The notes beneath the pieces are model-generated. The model was not told the origin of the DNA, ran no database searches, and saw nothing but the letters and a program-made list of their open reading frames with translations. This document shows positions 43,153 through 51,193 of a stretch of DNA of 54,936 nucleotides, piece after piece (within the stretch, counting starts at the first letter, position 1; each line of letters opens with the position of its first letter). Both the position numbers and the translations under genes were made by a program. Source of the stretch: Phycisphaerae bacterium (GTDB lineage Bacteria; Planctomycetota; Phycisphaerae; UBA1845; JAFGLZ01); contig JAFGLZ010000112.1 in NCBI GenBank assembly GCA_016927755.1, positions 1-54,936 of the forward strand. The letters are read 5' to 3'.

Positions 43153-43814
43153 GATTGCATTCCTGGTTGTTCGTGGTCTCGTACGACTTGTAGGACGACG
43201 CTTCTCTTGAGAAGCGTTTCGAGCAGTCCCTGTTTGCGTCCGGCCGCCCACAACTCGGCGTCGAGGTCGTCGAGCCTGGGCGTGAGCCGAATCGTCGCTC
43301 GCCGCGGGCCGAGATCGACATTGAGGTCGGCGACGGCCGATCGCTGGCTCCGGTCGAGACCGTCGGCGACGCGCAAGATGCCAGCCAGCTTCTCGACGGT
43401 CTGCCGGTCCATCTGATTCAGGCGGGCGAAGGCCTGATGCCGGAGTTTCGGGACCGCCTTACGGTGATACCGCGCCACCTGGGCGATCAGCTCGACCTGT
43501 TCGGGATCGAAGCCGCTCAAGCCGTCGGCCTTGATCAGGTCGTAAGACCGGCGATGGTGCTTGGCGCTGCCGACGTGCCAGCCGATGTCGTGGAGCAAGG
43601 CCGCACAGCTCAGGATCAGGCGGTCGGCCTTGCCCAGGAGCAACTCGCCCGAGAGGCACGCCGCAAGGCGCTCCGCCAGAAAGCACACCTGCCGAGGGTG
43701 TCCGGGCGATGGGTCGTATCGAGCCATCAGCCGCTCGACGCCCCGGCGGCGGAGTTCGGTGAGTCCGACCGTTTGCGTCATCGACCCACTCGACACTGCC
43801 CGATCCTCATACAC
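43146..43814 (-). CDS. HD-domain protein resembling the C-terminal part of exopolyphosphatase Ppx/GppA
   Basis: 222 residues. Key metal-site elements of an HD phosphohydrolase are in order: HPRQVCFLAERLA, then CAALLHDIGWHVGSAKHHRRSY, then VARYHRKAVPKLRHQAF, then ILRVADGLDRSQRSAV. This matches the C-terminal HD part of Ppx/GppA exopolyphosphatases and not the N-terminal actin-like catalytic domain, which is missing. It could act alone as a phosphohydrolase or sense polyphosphate or (p)ppGpp. The start at 43814 has AGGA nine bases upstream. An alternative ATG at 43781 is possible. It is the first gene of an operon with the two thymidylate-kinase-like genes, and divergent from the CHAD gene. Confidence 0.85.
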   Translation of the reverse strand: MYEDRAVSSGSMTQTVGLTELRRRGVERLMARYDPSPGHPRQVCFLAERLAACLSGELLLGKADRLILSCAALLHDIGWHVGSAKHHRRSYDLIKADGLSGFDPEQVELIAQVARYHRKAVPKLRHQAFARLNQMDRQTVEKLAGILRVADGLDRSQRSAVADLNVDLGPRRATIRLTPRLDDLDAELWAAGRKQGLLETLLKRSVVLQVVRDHEQPGMQSC

Positions 43815-43933
43815 CGGTCCTGCCCGACGCTATACTCCGGCCCAGCCATCTTATACATTACCTGAGGGGCGTACTTGACACAACCGAGGGACCGGGTGGG
43901 CGGGTCCAGGCCCGAGGTTGCCGGGGAGCGACG

Positions 43934-44914
43934 ATGGCAAACGGAGCGGATAACGCCGGGATCAGCGGGGCCCATCCGGCCGGAGTGCTTGCTTGCGTGC
44001 AGGGGCGTGTGGCGCGGTTTTTCGATCTGGTAGACCAACTCCAGGGGGATGACGAGGTGGAGTTGATCCACGACGTGCGGGTGGCGTCCCGCCGTCTGTC
44101 GGAGGGGCTGGTCGTGTTGGCCCGCGCGGGGGGGGACGAGCGGGTCGCGCGTTTGCGGGAATGGCTGCGCGAGGCGCGGAGCTTGCTTGGCCCGACACGG
44201 GATGCGGACGTGATGCGGCAGGTGCTGGTGGACCTGTTCGGGGGGAAGAAGAAGCGTCTTGGGATCCCCGCAGCGGTCGCGTTCAACGAGGCGATGCTGC
44301 GGGAGCGACGGTATTGGTTGACGGAAGCGCGTTTGCAGCTCGGGCCGGCGATGATCGCCGAACGGCGGGATGAACTGGGCGCGATTCTGCGGGATGCCTC
44401 GAGTTCCGCGGCCCACTGCAAGACGGACGGCGGGGCGGAGTGTGACCTCGAATCGGTTCTCTGCTCGATCCTGCTGGATCGGACGGGGTGTCGGCGCAAG
44501 GCGTTTCGAAAGCGTGCGGGCAAGGCGGCCAAGACGGGTCGCCCCGCCCGGCTGCACGCGGCGCGGATCGCCGGGAAGAAGATCCGATACGCTCTGGAGT
44601 TGGCTCATGAGGCGGGGCTCCTTGACGCGACGCGTGAGATCAAGGCGTTCCGGCGTCTGCAGGATCGGCTGGGGGCCATGAACGATCTGGCGGTCTTGCA
44701 CGCTCGGTTGGAGGAGTTCGGTGATGAGGCCATCGGGCGGGAGCTCGAGGGTGCGGACCGCCTTTTGGGGCGGGTGAAGCGCCAGCGTCGCCGGATGGTC
44801 AAGGAGTTCATCTCTCTGTGGCCTGAGGTTGAGCGGCGGTTGAAGAAGGTCAGGGCGGCGGCGCTCGCCCGGGGGGCGAGGGGTGAAGTACGTAGCGAGA
44901 AGCGGGAAGTGTGA
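43934..44914 (+). CDS. CHAD domain protein
   Basis: The protein has 326 residues and is a helical CHAD domain of the four-helix-bundle pair type. Conserved His and basic residues are in place: ELIHDVRVASRRLSEGL, LREARSLLGPTRDADVM, then ARLHAARIAGKKIRYALELA, and ATREIKAFRRLQDRLGAMND. These pockets bind inorganic polyphosphate in studied members. The ATG has GGGGAG upstream. The last codons (VRSEKREV) are in the purine-rich head of repeat copy B, which apparently supplies the stop codon. It is transcribed divergently from the HD/kinase operon across 119 bp, so a shared polyphosphate role is likely. Confidence 0.92.
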   Translation: MANGADNAGISGAHPAGVLACVQGRVARFFDLVDQLQGDDEVELIHDVRVASRRLSEGLVVLARAGGDERVARLREWLREARSLLGPTRDADVMRQVLVDLFGGKKKRLGIPAAVAFNEAMLRERRYWLTEARLQLGPAMIAERRDELGAILRDASSSAAHCKTDGGAECDLESVLCSILLDRTGCRRKAFRKRAGKAAKTGRPARLHAARIAGKKIRYALELAHEAGLLDATREIKAFRRLQDRLGAMNDLAVLHARLEEFGDEAIGRELEGADRLLGRVKRQRRRMVKEFISLWPEVERRLKKVRAAALARGARGEVRSEKREV

Positions 44915-45411
44915 AGGGGAGAACAGCGCCGGCGGCGGGGGTTGGGCGCGTATCCTGGGCTGGGGGATGTCTCGAAATGCCCTGCAGAAACGCCGAAAAG
45001 TCGAAACGTCGAAACGTCGACATCGGAGCGAGTTGGGAGCGATGTCTCGGAATGTCCCGAAATGTCCCACAATGCGCCGGACTGCGCGGGAATGCGCTGG
45101 AATGCGGGCCGTTCGGGGTTTGGGGGCCGGGGTGATGTCTCGAAATGTCTCGAAATGTCTCGGAATGCAGCGGAGTGCGCTGTTTTGCCGCGATCTCCGG
45201 CATCGGCTGGCCTGGCCGTGACACGTTGACGGGGCCGGGCGGGGTCTCGGAATGCCCAGCAGAAAAGCCGAAACGTCGACATCGGAGGTGGGTGGGCGAT
45301 GTCTCGGAATGTCCCGAAATGCCCCACAATGCGCTGGAATGCGCGGAAATGCGCCGCAATGCGGGCCGTTCGGGGTTTGGCGGTGTCGCGTCGGGGGGGA
45401 CGGGATGGCGG
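44883..45411 (+). repeat. Composite decamer repeat element, copy B
   Basis: On the plus strand, after a purine-rich head (44883-44930) there is a module with CGAAAAGTCGAAACGTCG (44990-45030). A seven-unit array of decamers follows (45041-45115), then a non-periodic module (45130-45225, ending CTGGCCGTGACACGT). A second copy of the first module comes next (45243-45290) and a second decamer array (45298-45370). The end is GTTTGGCGGTGTCG plus a G-run and GATGGCGG. It thus has the modules of copy A plus an extra duplicated one. As in copy A, it starts at the 3' end of a gene and points the same way. The remaining bases to 45670 show nothing further. Confidence 0.85.
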
Positions 45412-45670
45412 CTTGCTTGACATGGCGTCCTCGGACTGAAGGGGACGGTTTGGGGTCCTCTCAACTGTCATAGGGATAAGGGGATCGGCGTACTGCTGAG
45501 GTGGGCGGCACCAAGCACACGACCCGAGGGACAGAAATGGGGTTCTGGGGTAGAGGGCGGGCTACTCCCCCGCTGCCTTGTGTTCGGTCGGCCGCGAGGG
45601 TGAAGCAAGGACTGAGAGGGTTGGGTACGGATCCATTGATGTCGAGGGTCATTGACCCCGAGGTGTGACG

Positions 45671-46702
45671 ATGCTTTGCAGGACACGCTTGTTTGGAATT
45701 GCGTGTGGCGTGTGGGCGTTGCTGATTCCTCTCCGGGCTTGCGGTGAGGGCGAGGGGCGTCCGGCGGCGCCGCCTAATCCGAAACTCGTCAAGCTGCCGT
45801 TCAGCTTCACCGTGGGGATGGAGAATACACCCGTGGTGTTCAACGGCCGGCCGCTCTTGGTCGACAACCATCGCCCCGGCGGCTTCAAGGCCAAGGGCGA
45901 GGACGCGTATCTGTTCATTCTGGACCTGACGACCGGGCAGGAGGTCGCGCGTTTTGGGAAGGGGCATTCGTTCGTTAGCGCCTTCGTCAACGGCCCGGAG
46001 TTGAACGTCTTTGCCACGGAGTTCACCGATTTCGGGAACACGATCAACACGAAGTGCATCAACCGTTTCAGCAGCACGGACCTGAAGACGTGGCATCAGG
46101 AGCTGGCGCTGGCCCGCGACGGCGAGGAGCAGTTCTTCAACACGTCGGTCTGCCGCGACGACCAGGGCTACCTCATGACGTACGAGTCGAACGTGCCGGT
46201 GAAGTGGTGCTTCCGGTTTGCCCGTTCGAAGGACTTGTCGCACTGGGAGAGGATCGGGGGCCTGGAGTTCGCCGACGTTGGAGGCCAGACGGCGTGCGCC
46301 AATCCGACGATCCGCTACGTCGCGCCGTACTACTACGTGATGTACGGTGTCTGGTGTTTCCAGGCTAAGCCTTGGGGCTGCTATCGGTACTCGCTGCCGG
46401 GGACCAAGTACGTCACAGTGGTGGCGCGGTCGAAAGACTTGATCGCGTGGGAGGTGAGCGCGACGCGGGGGCCGATGCTCGATCCGAGCCCGGGCGAAGG
46501 GATCAACAATACGGACGCGGACCTGTTCGAGTTCGAGGGCAATACGTACATCTACTACGCGACGGGCGACCAGGCCACGTGGGGGACGATTCGCGTGGCG
46601 ATGTATGCCGGGCCGATGAAGCAATTGCTGGAGGGCTACTTCCCCGAGGGCGTACCCGCGATCTTGTTCAACGCGAAGGAGCGGAAGTACATCTACCCAT
46701 GA
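45671..46702 (+). CDS. Exported five-bladed beta-propeller glycosidase-like protein
   Basis: 343 residues from the ATG at 45671, which has AGGTG upstream (a GTG at 45665 lies inside that site). The signal region, FGIACGVWALLIPLRACGE, has a possible lipoprotein Cys, but the residue before Ala-Cys is Arg, so it may be a plain signal peptide. The body has propeller repeats of the GH43/GH117/GH130 kind: DLKTWHQELALARDG, SKDLSHWERIGGLEF, RSKDLIAWEV and the conserved NNTDADLFEFEGNTYIYYATG with acidic residues. It probably cleaves or binds plant or algal oligosaccharides outside the cell. The family cannot be fixed by eye. It is convergent with the next large glycosidase-like gene. Confidence 0.75.
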   Translation: MLCRTRLFGIACGVWALLIPLRACGEGEGRPAAPPNPKLVKLPFSFTVGMENTPVVFNGRPLLVDNHRPGGFKAKGEDAYLFILDLTTGQEVARFGKGHSFVSAFVNGPELNVFATEFTDFGNTINTKCINRFSSTDLKTWHQELALARDGEEQFFNTSVCRDDQGYLMTYESNVPVKWCFRFARSKDLSHWERIGGLEFADVGGQTACANPTIRYVAPYYYVMYGVWCFQAKPWGCYRYSLPGTKYVTVVARSKDLIAWEVSATRGPMLDPSPGEGINNTDADLFEFEGNTYIYYATGDQATWGTIRVAMYAGPMKQLLEGYFPEGVPAILFNAKERKYIYP

Positions 46703-46742
46703 AAGAGGATCCGCAGACGGGTTCAGTAGACGCGTCCTAAGC

Positions 46743-49700
46743 TTATTTCAGGATGGTTGCGCCCATGACGCCGAAGACGACGTCGTTGGCGACGGCCTCG
46801 ATTTGCACGGACTCGAGCTTGACGTTCGGCCGGAGGTCGAAGGGGACGAGGTGGGCCTCGGTGTCCGTGGTTACGGGCTGGGTCATGTCCATAACCTGGG
46901 CCGAGCCTGGTGGGCCGTGGCGGCCGGCGAGGTTTTCGAAGCCGTTGGCGGCGGTGTCGTGGAATCGTCCGCACCATTTGGCCCAGCCGTCGCCGATGTC
47001 GAACGGGCTGACGAGGTCGTGTGGCTCACGGCGGCCGTCGGCGTAGCAGAGGGTGACTCGCAGGTTGGTCACGTGGCTCTGGGCGGGGAACGTGATGCCG
47101 CTGATCATGAGGTAGAGGGTCTTTCCGGCCGCGCCGACCGGGAAGTCGAGCTTGGTGGGGAAGCCGCCCGCCAGTGTGACGACGCCGATGTTGGGGCCGG
47201 TCTTGGACGTCTTGAAGGGGATGCCGTCGGTCGTCCAAGCGAGGCCGTCGGGGCCGACCTTGTTTCGCCAGGCGGCGTCGCTCTCGCGCTCGGTGGGTCC
47301 GCCGTGGTACTGTCCGAGGTGGGCCTTCCAGTAGCCCCAGCCGATCTGGCTGGCGGGGAGCGGGGGCGGCTGGGCCGCCTTTACCACCTTGTCGAGCACT
47401 TCCGTCAGGGGGGCGTTGTAGGTCTTGGTCAGATCGACGAGCACCCATCGTGTAAGATCGTGATCTTTGACCCTCGGCGACGACCAGACTCGCGGCGGGT
47501 TCGGCGCCTTGGGTTCGACGTTCAACCTGACGGGGATCAGCATCGGACACTTAGCGGTGTCACAGGTCGCGAAGAGGAGGGCCGGTCCGGGCTCGCAGGC
47601 GACGATACCCCGAAGGGCGTTGTGGTCGATTTCGGGGGTGTCGAGGACGCCTTGGGGATCAATGACACGGCTCGCGCCTTCAGGCAAGTCGATGGCGACG
47701 GGATCGCCCTGCTTGACGACGCGCGGAGCTCGGGTGGCGGGTTCCAGCGGCGAGAAAGCGATAGTGATCGATCCCTTGGTAGCGGCGGCGGTGCGAACGT
47801 TCAGCCACGTCAGGTCGACTCCGGGCTCAACCTCGCGGGAAGCGTCCTTGCCGTCGACGGTGACGTGGTCAATCCGTGCGGCTCGTATCGGCATTCTCAG
47901 GTGCACGGCAGTCGGGGTCGGCGACGTCCAGTCCAGCGCAATCTTCCCTTCATCACGCTTGATGCGATATGAGAAGTGCGGCGTGTTGATCGAGGCATCG
48001 GACCAGTCGGACGGAAGTTGCGGGGCAAGCTTGACGACGCCGTCGGGGCGCTTCGGCACGATTCCGAAGAGGCCTTCGGCGACCGCCCTGCCCCACATGC
48101 TGCTCGCGTCGGCGAATTCGTCATTGGCCCGTTGTCGCCCGTCGGCGTGGGAGTGACAGGACAGGCCGCCGGGCGTCGGACCGTTGAAGATTCCACTGAT
48201 GGCGGCGCGGATGAGCGCGTAGGCCTCATCGCTCCGCCCGGCGAGGTAGTTCGTCAGAGCGAAGTTCAACTCCTCGGCGTAGGCGAGCTCATACGTGCTA
48301 TGGGTGTAGGTCCGGCCTCTGTTGGGGAACCAGTTGGAGCTCCAGTATTGCCTGCCGCCACCGGGCGTGTTGGAGATCCTGAGATGGGTGTCGGCCCAAT
48401 GGAGCATCTGGTAGATCTGGAGAGGATCGGCGGCGCCGAACTCAGCCGAGTGGTAGATGGTGGCCAGCTCCGGCTCGGGATGGAGCATGCCGTGGCCACG
48501 GGTGTCGAGACACTCGGCGAAGACGCCCTGCCGGGGCATCCAGAGCTTCTGTTGCATGGCGGCGCGAATCCGTGCCGCTCGCTCTTTGTAGGGCAAGGGG
48601 TCTTTGTCGAGGCGTTTGGCCAGGTCGGCGAGGAACTCGTGCGCGCGGAGCATGTAGGCCGAGGCTTGCGTGCATTGGCCTTGGATATACCAGTGCGAAT
48701 CGCTGATCCAGGTGTTCAGGGCGTTTTCGTAGAGGTACTCGTTCTTGGGCTGGAGGCGCTTGTTCTCCCACGCGACGACGCCCTCGAGGACGGGGAAAAC
48801 GCGGGCCATCAACTCGAGGTCGTTGGTGTAGTCGAAGTAGTGTCGGACGTGATCGAGGAAGACCTCGTTCATGTTGTAGTAGACGCCTGGTCCGCTATCC
48901 ATGCACGAGCCGATGGCGCCCTTGTCGATTCCGTCGCGGACGAGGTTGAGCTTGATGTGGTTCTCGATCGACTTGCGGACGCGGTCGGTCCAGCCGTAGC
49001 AATCGGGCCCGTACCAGATCCGCCAGCCGAGATAGGCGAATCGCCAGGACCAGCCTCCGTGGACGAAGGCCGAATCGCCCCAGGTGCCTTCGTTGGCGAA
49101 GGCCATCATGCGGACGGCGGCGTCGAGATACGGATCGGGGGTGTGGGTGGTGATGCGGTCGGCGATCCCGCGATTTCGGTCGAGGGCACGGCGCCAGGCG
49201 GCCTGCGGATCGCGCAGGGCCTGGTCGATGTCTCCGCCCATTCCGACGGCGAGGTAGCACTCGGCGGGCTTTCCGTCGAGAGGCAGCTCCTGCACGGCGA
49301 CGCAATTGGGCTTCTCCTTTGCCGTGGCGTCCGGGGACCACTGGGCCGACTTGACGAGTTGGTCCGGGGAGGACGTGAATGCGTTGGGATTGCCGAAGCC
49401 CGATCGAGCCTGCCGCGAGCTTCCGCCGCGGATGACGGCCTGCCAACCAGGGAGGTGCCTGGCGGCGGCGAACGGCTGGTTCATGATGGCGTCTGACTTG
49501 TCGAACGTCCGGCGGAGCGTAAAGGCGCCATCGTGCCAGGCGATTCGATCTTTCGAACACTGGTCCGGGGAGAAGGCGAACTGTGGGGCGGTCATCGCGT
49601 AGTTCGTGAAGAAGGCCGAGGCGCCGCCGTAAGCCCAGACGAGGGCGGCATCGTTGATCGGCCCGGTTACGGCGACCTCGAGGACGAGCCCGGCCGAGTC

Positions 49701-50303
49701 CGCAAGGGGCGCTGCGGCAAGCTTCGCGTGAATGCCCGGAAAGGCTGGATCGCCCAAGGCGTACTCCATTCGTCCGTCGACGTAGCGGACGTCGAGCTCG
49801 GACCACAGGTGGAACCACTTGGCGGGTCCGTTCTTGACCGTCAGGCCGACGTACAGATGTCCGAGGAGTCCGCCGGCGGCGTGGTAGTCGAAAAGGAATC
49901 GTGGCTCGACGTAGGCCAGGACGAGTGGACGGAAGGCGTATCGCTCGATCTTGGCGAGCTGCTCGGGATTCCAGATCATGGCGCGATCGGCGGGTGGGTA
50001 GAGGGGTCTTCGATGGAGGCGCGGGTTGTCACGTCGATTCGGGCTGTCGGCGATCGCGTGGCCTTCGCCGTAGCGGGCCTGCGGCACGAGAACGCCTATG
50101 CCGGAAGCGGGATCACGCTGGTCGGTCGGGCAGACGAGCTTGCCTGATGCGTCCGTGATCGTTCGCAGTCGCCAGCCGCCTTCAATAGGCACATAACAGT
50201 TGAGGGGCGCGTCGTCCTGGCTTGCCGCCGTCGATGGTCGGACGACACAAGCCGTCGCCCCGATGAACAGGAGTGGCAGCAGGCTGGCCGAAGGATTCAT
50301 CAT
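46743..50303 (-). CDS. Large exported six-hairpin glycosidase-like protein
   Basis: 1186 residues with a signal peptide (SASLLPLLFIGATACVV). The ATG has AGGGAG upstream. Residues about 60-390 look like a beta-sandwich domain (WFHLWSELDVRYVDGRMEYA). Residues about 395-770 form an (alpha/alpha)6 barrel: AAVRMMAFANEGTWG, GGWSWRFAYLGWRIWYGPDCYGW, MNEVFLDHVRHYFDYTND and TRGHGMLHPEPELATIYHSAEFG. After residue 800 several beta domains follow. This domain order resembles GH78/GH95-like or DUF4450 proteins. Which one I cannot say. It probably degrades a polysaccharide side chain. It follows the PIN gene pair in the same direction. Confidence 0.75.
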   Translation of the reverse strand: MMNPSASLLPLLFIGATACVVRPSTAASQDDAPLNCYVPIEGGWRLRTITDASGKLVCPTDQRDPASGIGVLVPQARYGEGHAIADSPNRRDNPRLHRRPLYPPADRAMIWNPEQLAKIERYAFRPLVLAYVEPRFLFDYHAAGGLLGHLYVGLTVKNGPAKWFHLWSELDVRYVDGRMEYALGDPAFPGIHAKLAAAPLADSAGLVLEVAVTGPINDAALVWAYGGASAFFTNYAMTAPQFAFSPDQCSKDRIAWHDGAFTLRRTFDKSDAIMNQPFAAARHLPGWQAVIRGGSSRQARSGFGNPNAFTSSPDQLVKSAQWSPDATAKEKPNCVAVQELPLDGKPAECYLAVGMGGDIDQALRDPQAAWRRALDRNRGIADRITTHTPDPYLDAAVRMMAFANEGTWGDSAFVHGGWSWRFAYLGWRIWYGPDCYGWTDRVRKSIENHIKLNLVRDGIDKGAIGSCMDSGPGVYYNMNEVFLDHVRHYFDYTNDLELMARVFPVLEGVVAWENKRLQPKNEYLYENALNTWISDSHWYIQGQCTQASAYMLRAHEFLADLAKRLDKDPLPYKERAARIRAAMQQKLWMPRQGVFAECLDTRGHGMLHPEPELATIYHSAEFGAADPLQIYQMLHWADTHLRISNTPGGGRQYWSSNWFPNRGRTYTHSTYELAYAEELNFALTNYLAGRSDEAYALIRAAISGIFNGPTPGGLSCHSHADGRQRANDEFADASSMWGRAVAEGLFGIVPKRPDGVVKLAPQLPSDWSDASINTPHFSYRIKRDEGKIALDWTSPTPTAVHLRMPIRAARIDHVTVDGKDASREVEPGVDLTWLNVRTAAATKGSITIAFSPLEPATRAPRVVKQGDPVAIDLPEGASRVIDPQGVLDTPEIDHNALRGIVACEPGPALLFATCDTAKCPMLIPVRLNVEPKAPNPPRVWSSPRVKDHDLTRWVLVDLTKTYNAPLTEVLDKVVKAAQPPPLPASQIGWGYWKAHLGQYHGGPTERESDAAWRNKVGPDGLAWTTDGIPFKTSKTGPNIGVVTLAGGFPTKLDFPVGAAGKTLYLMISGITFPAQSHVTNLRVTLCYADGRREPHDLVSPFDIGDGWAKWCGRFHDTAANGFENLAGRHGPPGSAQVMDMTQPVTTDTEAHLVPFDLRPNVKLESVQIEAVANDVVFGVMGATILK

Positions 50304-50441
50304 GGTAGCGAACTCCCTAATTCACAGCCGCCGGAGCGGCCGTTACGAGCGGCGCGGCTTGGGGCCGCAACGGTAGGCCAAACCGAGGGTTCTTCACGGC
50401 GAAGACGACTCCCGCCCCCTTTCTTCCGTCAGCGGAGCGGA

Positions 50442-50642
50442 TCAGCGATCGGTGGGGGAAGCGGCAAGCCCCAGCTTTCGTCTCAGTTCCAGAAGTGCGG
50501 GGCTGCGCCGGTTGGTTTCCTGAAGGAAATGCCAATAGGATTCGTATTGGTCGCGTGACGCCTCGTACTCTTGCAGCAGGTGCTGCTGAATTTCACGTTT
50601 CATGGCGACGCAATCAAAGGTCTTCCGCGTGCGCGTTCCCAT
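50442..50642 (-). CDS. Small protein downstream of a PIN-domain gene, probable antitoxin
   Basis: The 66-residue protein starts at an ATG with AAAGGAG at ideal spacing. It reads MGTRTRKTFDCVAMKREIQ, followed by QHLLQEYEASRDQYESYWHF, and is helical, charged and rich in Gln and Glu. It overlaps the end of the PIN-domain gene by 29 bp. That coupling and the size suggest an antitoxin. The order, toxin first, is the reverse of most vapBC pairs. The family is not one I recognise. Confidence 0.6.
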   Translation of the reverse strand: MGTRTRKTFDCVAMKREIQQHLLQEYEASRDQYESYWHFLQETNRRSPALLELRRKLGLAASPTDR

Positions 50643-51117
50643 CCTGAATCTCCTTTGGGCACCGGACATCGAGCGTGTGATAACCCAGGGCAAGATTCAC
50701 GCTGTTGACCAAACGTATCTTATCGAAATTCACGATATGTCGGAAGTTCCAGCTCAACAGGACATCGGCCATGGCAACCGTAGCCAAGGCGATCTGTGCG
50801 GCATCATCTCGCCATTTCGGCGAGACGACGCCGGCCTGCAGGTACGCCTCGGTCAAGGCAATCGCTTGGGAAGTGACAGCGACCTCCTCAATCCGTCCCC
50901 GCGGAAGCGACAGCAGGACGTTCTGAACCCGTTGTGGAGCGTCGAGAATCTCTCGGAGGAGGATCTCCGAGACCAGAATGACAAATCTGCCGGACTCCAC
51001 CAGGCTGAAGAATCGCTTCGAATCTTCGGCGAACTCCTCGTCAAAGACTCCTCCGAACACGGAGTTGTCCACGAATGCGCGAAAGGGCCGCCGATCCTGC
51101 TCAGGTCGGTTGGACAA
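50614..51117 (-). CDS. PIN-domain protein, probable VapC-type toxin nuclease
   Basis: 167 residues from a TTG at 51117 with GGGAGAG upstream. An upstream TTG at 51141 has no ribosome site, so the true start is uncertain. Acidic PIN residues are visible: FVDNSVFGGVFDEEF (first Asp), LVSEILLREILDAP (Glu), WRDDAAQIALATVAMADVLLSWNFRHIVNFD (last acidic cluster and SWNF), then VNLALGYHTLDVRCPKE. This is an RNase-type fold that binds Mg or Mn. It is followed by the small antitoxin-like gene. The target RNA is unknown. Confidence 0.8.
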   Translation of the reverse strand: MSNRPEQDRRPFRAFVDNSVFGGVFDEEFAEDSKRFFSLVESGRFVILVSEILLREILDAPQRVQNVLLSLPRGRIEEVAVTSQAIALTEAYLQAGVVSPKWRDDAAQIALATVAMADVLLSWNFRHIVNFDKIRLVNSVNLALGYHTLDVRCPKEIQDGNAHAEDL

Positions 51118-51193
51118 GACACTCTCCCAGGCATCATCCAAACGAAAGGATAGACCCGGAACCGGTTCCCAACAAGGGGGCGTTGCGCGCGGT

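Noticed and set aside
43875..43880. Perfect TTGACA upstream of the CHAD gene
   Set aside because: No -10 hexamer is found at 15-19 bp spacing, so it is not counted as a promoter.
44910..45473. Small ORFs inside repeat copy B (MSRNVPKCPTM-like)
   Set aside because: The decamers carry ATG in every unit and shift frame, so such ORFs arise by themselves. No ribosome site is present, and copy A has different frames.
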